A stretch of 64,000 bases of DNA from Pseudomonadales bacterium (lineage in GTDB: Bacteria > Pseudomonadota > Gammaproteobacteria > Pseudomonadales > Pseudohongiellaceae): positions 434,001 through 498,000 of the forward strand of contig JACKOH010000003.1 in NCBI GenBank assembly GCA_024234395.1. The letters are read 5' to 3'. Numbering within the stretch: position 1 is the stretch's first letter; every line of letters begins with the position of its first letter. This document shows positions 1 to 8,589 of this stretch, piece after piece. Below the pieces are notes generated by a model. The model was not told the DNA's origin. It did no database searches and saw only the letters and a program-made list of their open reading frames with translations. Both the position numbers and the translations under genes were made by a program.

Positions 1-2
1 TG

Positions 3-311
3 GGTCAGGCGGCAGTGGAATTCGCTCTGGCCGGCAAAAATGCCGTTATGCCCACCATCGTGCGCGGCAAAGGCAAAAAATACAGCTGGAAAGTGGGTGA
101 GGCCAGGCTCGAGGACGTCGCCAACGTCGAGAAAACCATGCCGAGGAACTTCATCAGCCGCGATGGATTTCACATCACCGATGCCGCGCGGGACTATTTT
201 TCCCCGCTGATTCAGGGCGAAGATTACCCGCAATACAAGAACGGCATTCCTCAGTATGCCAGACTTAAAAATGAACTGGTGGCCAGAAAACTGAAAGCCT
301 GGAAGGACTGA
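3..311 (+). CDS. pfp: Pyrophosphate-dependent 6-phosphofructokinase, C-terminal part (5' end outside window)
   Basis: The reading frame is already open at the left edge, so only about 102 C-terminal residues are seen. The segment AGKNAVMPTIVR, then MPRNFISRDGFHITDAAR and a terminal FSPLIQGEDYPQYKNGIP stretch, is typical of the C-terminal lobe of PPi-PFK (the class that phosphorylates fructose-6-phosphate reversibly with pyrophosphate rather than ATP). The catalytic GGD motif lies upstream and cannot be checked. The gene converges on pdxH, whose stop lies only about 19 bp away. The family call rests on recognition of the C-terminal motif only. Confidence 0.8.
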   Translation, partial: GQAAVEFALAGKNAVMPTIVRGKGKKYSWKVGEARLEDVANVEKTMPRNFISRDGFHITDAARDYFSPLIQGEDYPQYKNGIPQYARLKNELVARKLKAWKD

Positions 312-329
312 CGGGATTCCATCGTGCTT

Positions 330-968
330 TCAGGGGGACAGGCGCCGGATTTCCCAGCTGCCATCTCCCTGGCGCCGGTAGTGAAAGCGGTCGTGCAGTC
401 GGTGTTTGCCACCCTGCCAGAATTCGATTTCATGAGGAATGACGCGATAACCTCCCCAGAAATCCGGCAGCGGAATTTCGCCCTGGGCATACTTCTGTTT
501 CAGGGATTCAAACTGATTGAGCAGGAAACTGCGCGAGGTGATAGCTTCACTCTGTGCTGAGGCCCAGGCGGCGAGCTGGCTTTCCCGGGGTCGGCTGAGA
601 AAGTACCGGAGCGAGTCCGCGGTGGAAATCTTTTCTGCCACTCCGCATACCTTAACCTGACGTTCTATATCGTGCCAGGGAAAATGCAGACTGACATGGT
701 GGTTTACTTCGATTTCGCGAGCCTTGCGGGACCGGTAATTGGTAAAGAATACAAAGGCATCAGCTTCCATTCGCTTGAGCAGTACGATTCTCTGACTGGG
801 CTGACCTTCTCCGGAGACGGTAGCCACGGTCATGGCGGTCGGGTCCTTGAGCTCCATCTGCAGCGCCTGACTCATCCACAGGTTAAACTGCTCGATGGGC
901 TCGTCGAGCAGGTCCTCGCGCTGCAAGCCTCCCTGCAGGTATTCCCGTCTAACCGACTCAAGATCCAT
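330..968 (-). CDS. pdxH: Pyridoxamine 5'-phosphate oxidase
   Basis: A 212-residue protein of normal PdxH length. It oxidises pyridoxine/pyridoxamine 5'-phosphate to PLP with FMN and oxygen in the cytoplasm. Family landmarks run in order: N-terminal REYLQGGL, DPTAMTVATV, the FMN-binding QRIVLLKRM and FFTNYRSRKA, RPRESQLAAWAS, and the C-terminal WGGYRV...FWQGGKHRLHDRF...W.IRRLSP, which is nearly invariant. It is transcribed leftwards with a MORN-repeat gene upstream on the same strand (about 23 bp gap), so the two could share a transcript. PdxJ, which makes pyridoxine phosphate, is encoded about 8 kb away in this window. Confidence 0.97.
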   Translation of the reverse strand: MDLESVRREYLQGGLQREDLLDEPIEQFNLWMSQALQMELKDPTAMTVATVSGEGQPSQRIVLLKRMEADAFVFFTNYRSRKAREIEVNHHVSLHFPWHDIERQVKVCGVAEKISTADSLRYFLSRPRESQLAAWASAQSEAITSRSFLLNQFESLKQKYAQGEIPLPDFWGGYRVIPHEIEFWQGGKHRLHDRFHYRRQGDGSWEIRRLSP

Positions 969-991
969 GCCTGTGCACCCGGACAGCGTAG

Positions 992-1618
992 CTAGCGGAC
1001 AAAATCACCGTAGTCCCAGAGCTGTTCCCGCTTGGTACCGGTGGAGTAGTAGAAAGTTCCGAAGCCATGACGGTCGTTGGCAAAGAATCCGCCTTCGTAG
1101 CGGTTGCCGTTTTTCCAGCGGTATACTCCCTGACCGTGGTACAGATCGTTCTGAAACTCCCCGGTGTAGTTTTCGGTATGCTGGGACAACCAGAATTCGG
1201 AATGTTCATTTTCGTTCCAGCGACCGATGTTCACGAAGTAGGAACCGTGACCGTGGCGCTTGTCGTCGCGCCAGTCACCGATGTAGAGATCTCCCTTGCC
1301 ATCGTAATACTTGCCTCGCCCATTGCGCTTGCCCGCGGCCCAGTCACCCACGTAAACCGCTTTCTCGGTAAAGCTGAGCGGTTCTTCCAGGCGCCCGTAG
1401 CCATCGAACCGGCCATCCTTGAAGCTGCCACGATAGACGGCAGTTCCGGCGGGGGTCTTGAATTCCATCGTGCCGCGACCATTCTCACAGTCACCGTAGA
1501 CACATTCGCTGGAAATGACTTCCTGCAGGGGTTGCGCCTGCAGGGGTTGAGCACCGAACCACTGCACTACCAGCATCACGGTGAATAAATACCCTGTCCC
1601 GGATCGATATAACTTCAT
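992..1618 (-). CDS. Exported MORN-repeat protein
   Basis: 208 residues if started at the ATG at 1618, which has GGAG about 8 nt upstream; an in-frame extension to 1681 has no such site. The N-terminus is a signal peptide (Lys/Arg then a hydrophobic run ending ...PLQAQ). The rest is at least five MORN repeats of the form Y.G.W...K.NGRG (YRGSFKDGRFDGYG, YVGDWAAGKRNGRG, YIGDWRDDKRHGHG, YTGEFQNDLYHGQG, YEGGFFANDRHGFG). MORN repeats form an open beta sheet that usually mediates membrane or protein contacts; no enzymatic domain is visible. Function is unknown. Its start lies about 120 bp from the divergent fructosamine-kinase homologue. Confidence 0.8.
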   Translation of the reverse strand: MKLYRSGTGYLFTVMLVVQWFGAQPLQAQPLQEVISSECVYGDCENGRGTMEFKTPAGTAVYRGSFKDGRFDGYGRLEEPLSFTEKAVYVGDWAAGKRNGRGKYYDGKGDLYIGDWRDDKRHGHGSYFVNIGRWNENEHSEFWLSQHTENYTGEFQNDLYHGQGVYRWKNGNRYEGGFFANDRHGFGTFYYSTGTKREQLWDYGDFVR

Positions 1619-1740
1619 AGCGTTCTCCAGGTCTCCTGATTTCAGAACTGCCGGGACCCATGGTGGCTCCCGGAACCGCACCGGTTTTCCGGCCGGAAGA
1701 TGAATTGAGCACTTTGCTGAGCTGTGATTATATAACGATC

Positions 1741-2604
1741 ATGGATGCCCCGGGGAACCTGCAAGCTGTTGGCTCGTGGTTGCGAGACAATCATTCTGTC
1801 GAAATTCTGCAATTCGAGGCAGTGGCAGGCGGCTGCATAAACCGCACCGGGCGCCTGACACTCTCCAATGGCCGGCGTCTGTTTGTCAAATACCAGACTA
1901 AGACACCCGCGGACTTTTTCGCCGCCGAAGCTCATGGCCTTGGCTGCCTGCGCCAGGCAACCGATTTGCGGGTTCCGGCGGTAGTTCACGCTGACCGGGA
2001 ATTTTTGCTACTCGAAGACCTGGGCTCCGGTGCGCGAGTCGGTGACTTCTGGACCCGCCTGGGGGAAGGGCTGGCCCAACTGCATCGGGATAAACACACA
2101 GAATTTGGGCTGGAACGGGACAATTACTGCGGCCTGACCCGGCAGCACAATCCCACAGTCAGGGACGGATTCGATTTCTTTGCCAGACACCGGCTCGACG
2201 AACTGGCAGACCGGGCCCGGCAGACCGGACTGCTGGAGAACCGGGATCGGCGGCGACTGGAAATCCTGGCGGCCACGCTACGGGACTGGCTGCCGGAACA
2301 GCCGCCGGTGCTGATTCACGGCGACCTGTGGTCGGGCAATGTGCATTGTGACGGCAGGGGAAATCCGGCCTTGATCGATCCGGCCTGTTACCGGGGCTGG
2401 GCCGAAGCCGAGCTGGCCATGACGACCCTGTTCGGCGGCTTTCCCGAGTCGTTTTATCAGGCTTATGAAGCCGCTTCGGCAATCGATCCGGGCTGGCGTG
2501 AACGGGCGCCGCTGTACAATCTCTATCACCTGTTGAACCACCTGTTACTGTTCGGCGGCGGTTATCTGGCGCAGATCCGCTCGGTGCTCAGCCAGTATGT
2601 CTGA
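1741..2604 (+). CDS. Fructosamine kinase family protein
   Basis: 287 residues from the ATG at 1741, the usual family length; a longer in-frame ORF from 1660 would run into the neighbouring promoter. The family (fructosamine-3-kinase / ketosamine-3-kinase, protein-kinase-like fold) phosphorylates sugars attached to lysines and so starts deglycation of proteins. Visible elements are the ATP-binding lysine segment LFVKYQTKT, the LLLEDLGSG hinge, the catalytic loop LIHGDLWSGNVHCD and the metal-binding LIDPACYRGWAEAELAM. The C-terminus ends in the helical YNLYHLLNHLLLFGGGYL typical of the family. The exact substrate is inferred from family only. Confidence 0.9.
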   Translation: MDAPGNLQAVGSWLRDNHSVEILQFEAVAGGCINRTGRLTLSNGRRLFVKYQTKTPADFFAAEAHGLGCLRQATDLRVPAVVHADREFLLLEDLGSGARVGDFWTRLGEGLAQLHRDKHTEFGLERDNYCGLTRQHNPTVRDGFDFFARHRLDELADRARQTGLLENRDRRRLEILAATLRDWLPEQPPVLIHGDLWSGNVHCDGRGNPALIDPACYRGWAEAELAMTTLFGGFPESFYQAYEAASAIDPGWRERAPLYNLYHLLNHLLLFGGGYLAQIRSVLSQYV

Positions 2605-2671
2605 AGTACACCGACCGGCGTGGTACCGGCAATAGTCCTACTGACAATAGGGTGACAGAATAGAAAGCGAG

Positions 2672-5296
2672 TCAAACCCGGCGCAGCACGTTCAAAGGAC
2701 TGACGCTGACCACGCGCCGCGTTGAGTTCAGACCCAGCAGGCCGATCAGTACCATACCCAGCAGGGGTCCGGCGACCCATACCCAGAAATGCAGGGTAAA
2801 ATTCTGTTCAAAAATAAACTCCTGCAGATAGTAGAGGCTGGCCTCGGCACCGATCGTAGCGATAATTCCGGCGACCAGGCCAATGCTGGCAAACTCTATG
2901 GCCAGGCTGCTGAGAATCAGCCGCCGGCCGGCGCCCAGGGTCCGCAGGATGGCGTTTTCCCGGAACCGCTCATCGAGGGTCGCGTTAACACAGGACAACA
3001 GAACCAGCGCCCCACAGGCCAGCACCAGCAGAGAAATCAGCTCGATGGCGGAAGTCACCTGGGCGATGATGGTCTGGATCTGTTCGATCAGTGCGTCGAT
3101 TTCGATGACGACTATGGTCGGAAAGCGGCGGATCAATTCGTTCAGCAGAATTTTCTGGTCCTGTTCCATGAGCGCGGTGGAAAGATAGGTTGCGCCGAAA
3201 TGATCCAGCGTGCCCGGGGAGAAGATGAAATAGAAATTGGGCTGCATATTGTCCCAGCGGACACTGCGCAGACTGGTGACTTCCGCTTCGAAAAACTGGC
3301 GATTGGCCTCGAATTCGATCCGATCGCCAATCTCGACACCCAGCCAGCGGGCATAATCCTCTTCCACTGACACCAGCCCGGGTTGCGCGTCACTGCCCCA
3401 CCAGGAACCGGCAACTATCTGGTTTTCGGGCGGCAACCGGTCGGTCCAGGTGACCTGCCGGGTACCGACCCGACCGCCCCGATCGCCCTCTCCGCCTTCT
3501 CCCTCCTGGTCTTCCTCCCCGGCACCGGAAGCGGACGCTCCACGGGCCTGTTCTCCAGCCCGCTCCGTGACATTGCCCCGCTCGTCCTCGTTATCCCGCC
3601 GGGGATTCGGCTCTTCACCGTTGATGGCGATGGGACGCGCTCCCATGATCGGGAAAAAATTGTTTTCCTGGATCCCATTTTCATCGAAAAACGCCCGGAT
3701 TCCCTCGATCTGGGACTGGGTGACATTCATCATGAAATGATTGGGTGTGTTCTCCGGTAATTGCGCCTGCCAGTCATCGATCAATTCGGTGCGCAGCAGG
3801 GTGAGCACCAGCAACGACATGATGGTGATGGAAAATACCAGCACCTGCAGGACATTCTGTTTACGCCGGCGCCGGGTCGCGGACATGGCCAGCTTCCAGG
3901 CACTGCCGGCCCGCATGCCGACCGAGCCGCTGGATTTGAGCAGCAGGTAGGACAGTGCCGACAGCACCACCACGATACCGGCCACCGACGCTACCAGCAC
4001 CGAGGTGAGGATCAGGTCCTGGCTGTACCAGAAAATCAGGAATATCGAACCCGCTATTCCGAATAAATAGGGCACATTGGCACCGATCCGGTTCTGGTCC
4101 AGGTCCTTGCGCAGCACCCGCAATGGCGACGTATGCCGCAGAGCGAGCAGCGGCGGCAGTGCGAAAGACAACAGGCAGATCAGCGCGGTAAGAGCACCAA
4201 TGACGAACGGCTGAAAACTCGCTGCCGGCAACTCCACGGTTAGTATCGATGCCAGCAGGCGCAGGATAAGCTGGTGTATCAACCAGCCCAGCAGGCTGCC
4301 GACCACGATGGCTATAGCCGCCAGGGCAAGCTGGATGGACACGTAGATCGTGGTGATCTGATTGGAAGTACAACCCAGTGTCTTCAGAATAGCCACATAA
4401 TCAAAATGACGCTCGCTGTAACGCTTGGCAGTCAATGCAATAGCCACTCCGGCCAGTAAAACGGCGAACAGACTGCCCAGCATCAGGAAGCTTTCCGCCT
4501 TGTTCAGGGCGTCGCTGACTTCCTCGCTTTCGTCTCGTACATCCCGTAACCGGAATTCACCGGCAGAAGCTTCCCGGATCCAGCCGCTGTAAAAGTCCAG
4601 TTGTGCCAGGTCCCCCGCAAACAGGTAGCGATAGCGAACCCGGCTGCCCGGTTGGATCACGTTGGTCGCCGGCACGTCGGCGATATTCATCATCAGGCGC
4701 GGGCCGGCGTTGTCGACCATGCCGCCCTGCTGACGGTCCGGCTCCACCACGATGATCCGGCCGACCCGCAGTTCTGCCTCGCCCACATAGACACTGTCGC
4801 CTATGTCGATGTCCAGCGCCGGCAGCACCCGCGATTCCAGCCACACTTCGCCGGGAGGAGGGCCGCCTGTAACCGGATAACCGCGGACGAACGGCGCGTC
4901 GGCGGCGATAATTTCACCGCGCAACGGGTAGGCAGCGCTGACCGCTTTTGCCGCTACCAGCATGTTGCCGGTGTCGGAGAAGGCCATGGAAGTAAAGGAG
5001 ATTGTTTCCGCGGTCTGCAACCCCAATGAGCGTGCTTCTTCGAGCCACTCCGCGGGGGCTTCGCTACGCCCGCTCAGCACCCGGTCGGCGGCCAGCATGT
5101 TGGCGGATTCCAGCAGCAATGCCTGCTCCAGGCGATCGGTAAACAAGGCGATACCGGTGACCGAGCTGACAGCCATTACCAGCGCCAGAAACAGAAGGCG
5201 CAACTCGCCACCCTGCCAGTCCCGCCACAGCATTGTCAGAGACAGGCGCAACAGGGAGCCCAGATTGCGGCTCTGGTTGAAATCCACTTCAGCCAT
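2672..5296 (-). CDS. ybbP: ABC transporter permease, YbbP/FtsX type
   Basis: An 874-residue permease with two FtsX-like halves. A first TM segment lies at about 33-53, a TM bundle at about 270-395, an internal bundle at about 405-505 and a C-terminal bundle at about 735-865, with large extracytoplasmic domains between. It overlaps the start of the upstream ATPase gene by 8 bp, so the two are translationally coupled. In other Gammaproteobacteria YbbA-YbbP sits next to tesA, as here, and is thought to be a MacB-like extrusion or lipid-handling system; the substrate is unknown. Residues about 560-612 form an acidic, Gly/Arg-rich low-complexity insert in the second extracytoplasmic domain that is not typical of the family. 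Confidence 0.9.
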   Translation of the reverse strand: MAEVDFNQSRNLGSLLRLSLTMLWRDWQGGELRLLFLALVMAVSSVTGIALFTDRLEQALLLESANMLAADRVLSGRSEAPAEWLEEARSLGLQTAETISFTSMAFSDTGNMLVAAKAVSAAYPLRGEIIAADAPFVRGYPVTGGPPPGEVWLESRVLPALDIDIGDSVYVGEAELRVGRIIVVEPDRQQGGMVDNAGPRLMMNIADVPATNVIQPGSRVRYRYLFAGDLAQLDFYSGWIREASAGEFRLRDVRDESEEVSDALNKAESFLMLGSLFAVLLAGVAIALTAKRYSERHFDYVAILKTLGCTSNQITTIYVSIQLALAAIAIVVGSLLGWLIHQLILRLLASILTVELPAASFQPFVIGALTALICLLSFALPPLLALRHTSPLRVLRKDLDQNRIGANVPYLFGIAGSIFLIFWYSQDLILTSVLVASVAGIVVVLSALSYLLLKSSGSVGMRAGSAWKLAMSATRRRRKQNVLQVLVFSITIMSLLVLTLLRTELIDDWQAQLPENTPNHFMMNVTQSQIEGIRAFFDENGIQENNFFPIMGARPIAINGEEPNPRRDNEDERGNVTERAGEQARGASASGAGEEDQEGEGGEGDRGGRVGTRQVTWTDRLPPENQIVAGSWWGSDAQPGLVSVEEDYARWLGVEIGDRIEFEANRQFFEAEVTSLRSVRWDNMQPNFYFIFSPGTLDHFGATYLSTALMEQDQKILLNELIRRFPTIVVIEIDALIEQIQTIIAQVTSAIELISLLVLACGALVLLSCVNATLDERFRENAILRTLGAGRRLILSSLAIEFASIGLVAGIIATIGAEASLYYLQEFIFEQNFTLHFWVWVAGPLLGMVLIGLLGLNSTRRVVSVSPLNVLRRV

Positions 5297-5981
5297 GAGC
5301 GGACTCCGCAGCAGTCGCGGCGCTGACTATCCGTCCTGCCGCCAGATTGATCTGCCGGTCGCAACGGCTGGCCAGGCGGTCGTCGTGGGTGACCAGCACC
5401 AGTGTGGTGTCGTATTCGCTATTCAGGTCGAACAGCAGATCGATTACCCGGGCACCGGTCGCCGTATCCAGATTGCCGGTCGGTTCATCAGCAAACAGGA
5501 TGCGCGCCTCCGATGCAAAGGCCCGGGCAATTGCCACCCGTTGCTGCTCGCCACCGGACAACTGATTGGGATAGTGATGCCAGCGGGCTTCCAGGCCAAC
5601 CCGGCTAAGCAGGTTCCTGGCCTTTTCTCCCGCCTCCCGGTCACCTTTCAGTTCAATCGGTAACATGACGTTTTCCAGGGCAGTCAGACTGGGCAGCAAC
5701 TGAAACGACTGAAACACGAAGCCCACCAGCTGTCCACGCAACAACGCCCGCTCCTCCTCGTCGAGACTGGCCAGGCTGTGACCATCGAGAATAACGTCAC
5801 CGGAGGAAGGACTGTCCAGACCAGCCATCAGTCCCAGCAGCGTGGATTTTCCGGAACCGGAGGCCCCGACTATTGCCACCGCCTGACCGGCCTCGATATC
5901 CAGGTTCACGTGGTCCAGTATGGTCAGGGGTCCCTCGCTGGTGGGGACAGTCTTGGTCAATTCCTCGGTGTGTATCATCAT
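5289..5981 (-). CDS. ybbA: ABC transporter ATP-binding protein, YbbA type
   Basis: About 230 residues from ATG 5981 (an adjacent ATG at 5978 and a GTG at 6017 are possible). It is a LolD/MacB-like ATPase: Walker A GASGSGKST, Q-loop FVFQSFQLLP, signature LSGGEQQRVAIARAF, Walker B ILFADEPTGNLD and the switch histidine in LVLVTHDDRLA. It energises the permease encoded immediately downstream, whose start codon it overlaps. The pair is transcribed away from tesA, the conserved arrangement in many Proteobacteria. Confidence 0.93.
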   Translation of the reverse strand: MMIHTEELTKTVPTSEGPLTILDHVNLDIEAGQAVAIVGASGSGKSTLLGLMAGLDSPSSGDVILDGHSLASLDEEERALLRGQLVGFVFQSFQLLPSLTALENVMLPIELKGDREAGEKARNLLSRVGLEARWHHYPNQLSGGEQQRVAIARAFASEARILFADEPTGNLDTATGARVIDLLFDLNSEYDTTLVLVTHDDRLASRCDRQINLAAGRIVSAATAAESAHG

Positions 5982-6370
5982 CTGTCTCTGGCCTGCGGCT
6001 GCCTCGCGACTACTCACTTTCCGTCACTGTCCGCTTTCAAATTTCCACTTTCCACTCGCAACTTACCATTGTCCACTTGTTAGTTCTTATAATCCATGAT
6101 CCCTGCTGTGCCATCCATGACTGGCCAGCGACCATTGGCCGGCAACCGGCCTACCTGGCAAATGCAGGCATTATAGGCGCTTTTCCAACGGATTAGTGCG
6201 GGCACTGATCCCCTTAATACGTTATCTGCCGCTTGCATAGATTGCATCGGAGTCGGTGCCGGTTAGAATTGGGATCAAGCGGAAAACAGCCTTGATCAGG
6301 AATTCTTCCCGGTTACCGGTCAGCGCTGATTTTCGAGCCACACACGAGACTTGGAACAGCGTTTGTCAAC
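5982..6370. other. Intergenic region between ybbA and tesA
   Basis: This 389-bp divergent region must hold promoters for both sides. A consensus TATAAT is present on the + strand at 6088-6093, but no convincing -35 at 16-18 bp goes with it. The part next to ybbA is purine-rich on the minus strand, with short AGTGGAAA-like repeats. No coding frame is convincing. Confidence 0.4.
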
Positions 6371-7057
6371 ATGAAACACATCACTCCAGGCAGAACTCTT
6401 GCTATCGCCGGTTTCACTCTGCTGCTGGGCCTGCTGGTTGCAGCACGTGCCAGCGCCGATCCCACGCACACCCTGATGGTCTATGGAGACAGCCTCAGCG
6501 CCGGCTATGGGATCGAGGAATCTCAGGGCTGGGTGGAATTACTGAAGCAACGGGTAGCCGGTGCCGGCTATCCTTACCGGGTAATCAACGGCTCGGTGAG
6601 TGGCGAGACCACGACCGGTGGACTGACCCGCCTGCCGGCCATGCTGGAGTCGTATACGCCGGACCTGGTGATCCTGGAGCTGGGTGGTAACGATGGCCTG
6701 CGTGGTCTGCCACTGAACGCGATTCGCGAAAATCTGGTGGCCATGGTGAAAATGGCGCAGTCGAGTGGAGCCCGCGTGCTGTTGGCAGGGATACAGATCC
6801 CACCCAACTACGGCCCCCGCTACACGGAACCGTTTTTCCGTCAGTTCGAGGCAATAGCCGGGGAGCTGGAATTGCCACTGGTACCGTTTCTTATCGACGG
6901 CATTCCGCAACATCCTGAGCTCATGCAGGATGATGGAATCCATCCGGTGGCGGCCGCCCAGGGTATGATTCTGGACAATGTCTGGCCGGTACTGGAGCCA
7001 ATGTTGGAATCGGCCGGTTGGGAAGAGTCAGCAGAGCAGACCGCGCCCGGAGCCTGA
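6371..7057 (+). CDS. tesA: Arylesterase / acyl-CoA thioesterase I (SGNH hydrolase)
   Basis: 228 residues with an N-terminal signal peptide ending ARASAD, so periplasmic. The four SGNH blocks are present: YGDSLSAGYG (nucleophile Ser41), the Gly of NGSVSGETT, GGNDGLRG (Asn) and DGIHPVAAAQ (Asp/His). TesA hydrolyses acyl-CoA, lysophospholipid and aryl esters. It is divergent from ybbA-ybbP, as in E. coli and Pseudomonas, which supports the symbol. The start ATG has no strong Shine-Dalgarno sequence in front but is the first ATG before the signal peptide. Confidence 0.95.
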   Translation: MKHITPGRTLAIAGFTLLLGLLVAARASADPTHTLMVYGDSLSAGYGIEESQGWVELLKQRVAGAGYPYRVINGSVSGETTTGGLTRLPAMLESYTPDLVILELGGNDGLRGLPLNAIRENLVAMVKMAQSSGARVLLAGIQIPPNYGPRYTEPFFRQFEAIAGELELPLVPFLIDGIPQHPELMQDDGIHPVAAAQGMILDNVWPVLEPMLESAGWEESAEQTAPGA

Positions 7058-7100
7058 CCGAACGGGAACGGGAAAAATATAACGCGGTGACTCGCGATCG

Positions 7101-7799
7101 CTACCGGTCCAGGCGGTAATACCCCTGATCAGCCTGAATCCTTGCATCGTCGGCCCGCCGGGGTGAGCGATCGAAACCGTCCGTTCCGGTATTGCCATAG
7201 CGGCGTTGTCGCTCCAGCACCGGACTGCGGTGGCGTGATTCCTGATCCAGACCCCGGTATCGATCCTGCACCGCCGATCGGTGCTGCCGATCAGTACGCT
7301 GCGAATCCGGAAGTGAAAGTCCCAGGTTTTCATCCCTCACGTAACGGGGACCGCGTCCAGGTGGCTGAATTACCAGGATTGCCGGGACCGGCACCTGTCC
7401 CGGATAAACTGACTCTCCGTAAAACTGGGCACGCAGCTGCTCGTAGACCAGTGCCAGTCTGGCGAATTGATTCTGTAATGACTGGGTCGAATTTCTGCCA
7501 TCGAGGCGGGCCATCGCCGCTTCCACGCGCTCATAATAACGGCTGACGTCACTGAATCTCAGGCGCAGGTAAGCACTGCTCCGGCCGCGCTGGAGGTAAT
7601 CCTGTAACTGGCTGGCCTTGTCGGCCAATTGCCTGATGTTGTGCTCGACACTGCCGGAACCGGGAATTCCAGCCACGTTGAAGGCCAGATCATGGCTACT
7701 TTGCTGCAGCAGCCCGGCCAGCTGCTCGGCTTCCTGATGGGACGCGATGGCCAGAGTTGGCAATAGGGAAAGCAACACTGGCAACAAAATCCTGCTCAT
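7101..7799 (-). CDS. Exported protein of unknown function
   Basis: 232 residues. The signal peptide is clear (MSRILLPVLLSLLPTLAIAS), followed by a helical segment rich in Gln, Leu and Arg (about 22-140) and then a low-complexity, Arg/Asp/Gln-rich tail (about 165-232) that is probably disordered. I recognise no family motif. A GGAGG-like sequence precedes the ATG (AAGGAGGCTGAA on the minus strand), which supports translation. It converges on tesA with about 43 bp between the stops. Function unknown; periplasmic location inferred. Confidence 0.7.
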   Translation of the reverse strand: MSRILLPVLLSLLPTLAIASHQEAEQLAGLLQQSSHDLAFNVAGIPGSGSVEHNIRQLADKASQLQDYLQRGRSSAYLRLRFSDVSRYYERVEAAMARLDGRNSTQSLQNQFARLALVYEQLRAQFYGESVYPGQVPVPAILVIQPPGRGPRYVRDENLGLSLPDSQRTDRQHRSAVQDRYRGLDQESRHRSPVLERQRRYGNTGTDGFDRSPRRADDARIQADQGYYRLDR

Positions 7800-7984
7800 T
7801 TCAGCCTCCTTGTTACCATTCTCACCACCACTATGCGGCCTGGTGCTGGCGATGTAAAGCCGGGCCGGCCAGCCCCGGGTCTGTCAAACCGGGATTGCGG
7901 CCCGGTCAGCGGTCCCCGCCGACTGAGTAACGATGGCGCCAATCGGCTTCAACCTCATGAAAAACAAAGGGTAAACCTGTGTGA

Positions 7985-8013
7985 CTGTCACCAAATGGTA
8001 ATCCCGCTGTCGC
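7985..8013 (+). promoter_or_regulatory. Possible PhoB (Pho box) site upstream of PAP2 gene
   Basis: Three 7-mers spaced every 11 bp, CTGTCAC, TGGTAAT and CTGTCGC, match the direct-repeat layout of Pho boxes (consensus CTGTCAT); the first and third fit well, the middle one poorly. A CACAAT that could act as -10 follows at 8022-8027. The site is 37 bp before a phosphatase start codon, which suits phosphate control, but the match is imperfect. Confidence 0.3.
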
Positions 8014-8049
8014 CTGATTGACACAATACAGGCTTACTGTGAACACAGC

Positions 8050-8589
8050 ATGGCCACAGTGGAGAAACTCTTGCTTAATGCGCTTTGCAACCTGGATACT
8101 GCCGTTTATCGCCGTGTGATCAGGCTTCAGTCGCACAACCCGACGATTCGCTGGTTACGACTGATCTCGCGCAGCGGCGATGGCTATCTCTATGCCGCGT
8201 TCGGTCTCTGTCAAATCCTTATTGGTGACCCGAAGGGCCTGCTGGTGCTAAAGGCAGGGCTCATTGCGTTTCTGTTCGAACTGCCCTGTTTCATGGGACT
8301 CAAAGCCCTCATCAAACGCGACCGACCCTTTGTGCAGGTGCAAAATTCCAGTGCCGTCATTACCCCGGCAGATAAATTCAGCATGCCATCCGGACACAGC
8401 GCCGCCGCCTTTCTCATGGCGACACTGGTTGCTTCCTGTTACCCGCAATTTGTCGCAGGCGTGCTGGGTTGGGCGACACTGGTGGGTCTGTCCCGTATCG
8501 CACTGGGTGTTCACTACCCCAGCGACGTCTGTGCCGGAGCAGCTCTGGGCAGCAGCTGTGCAATGCTCGGCATGGTGCTCAGCAGCTGA
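8050..8589 (+). CDS. PAP2-family membrane phosphatase
   Basis: 179 residues, about five TM segments. All three PAP2 signature motifs are present: K-x6-RP as KALIKRDRP (about 85-93), PSGH as MPSGHSAAAF (about 117) and SR-x5-H-x3-D as SRIALGVHYPSD. Enzymes of this group dephosphorylate lipid phosphates such as phosphatidic acid, PGP or undecaprenyl pyrophosphate, with the active site facing the periplasm. The substrate cannot be told from sequence. The gene ends head to head with pdxJ, with no gap between the stop codons. Confidence 0.92.
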   Translation: MATVEKLLLNALCNLDTAVYRRVIRLQSHNPTIRWLRLISRSGDGYLYAAFGLCQILIGDPKGLLVLKAGLIAFLFELPCFMGLKALIKRDRPFVQVQNSSAVITPADKFSMPSGHSAAAFLMATLVASCYPQFVAGVLGWATLVGLSRIALGVHYPSDVCAGAALGSSCAMLGMVLSS

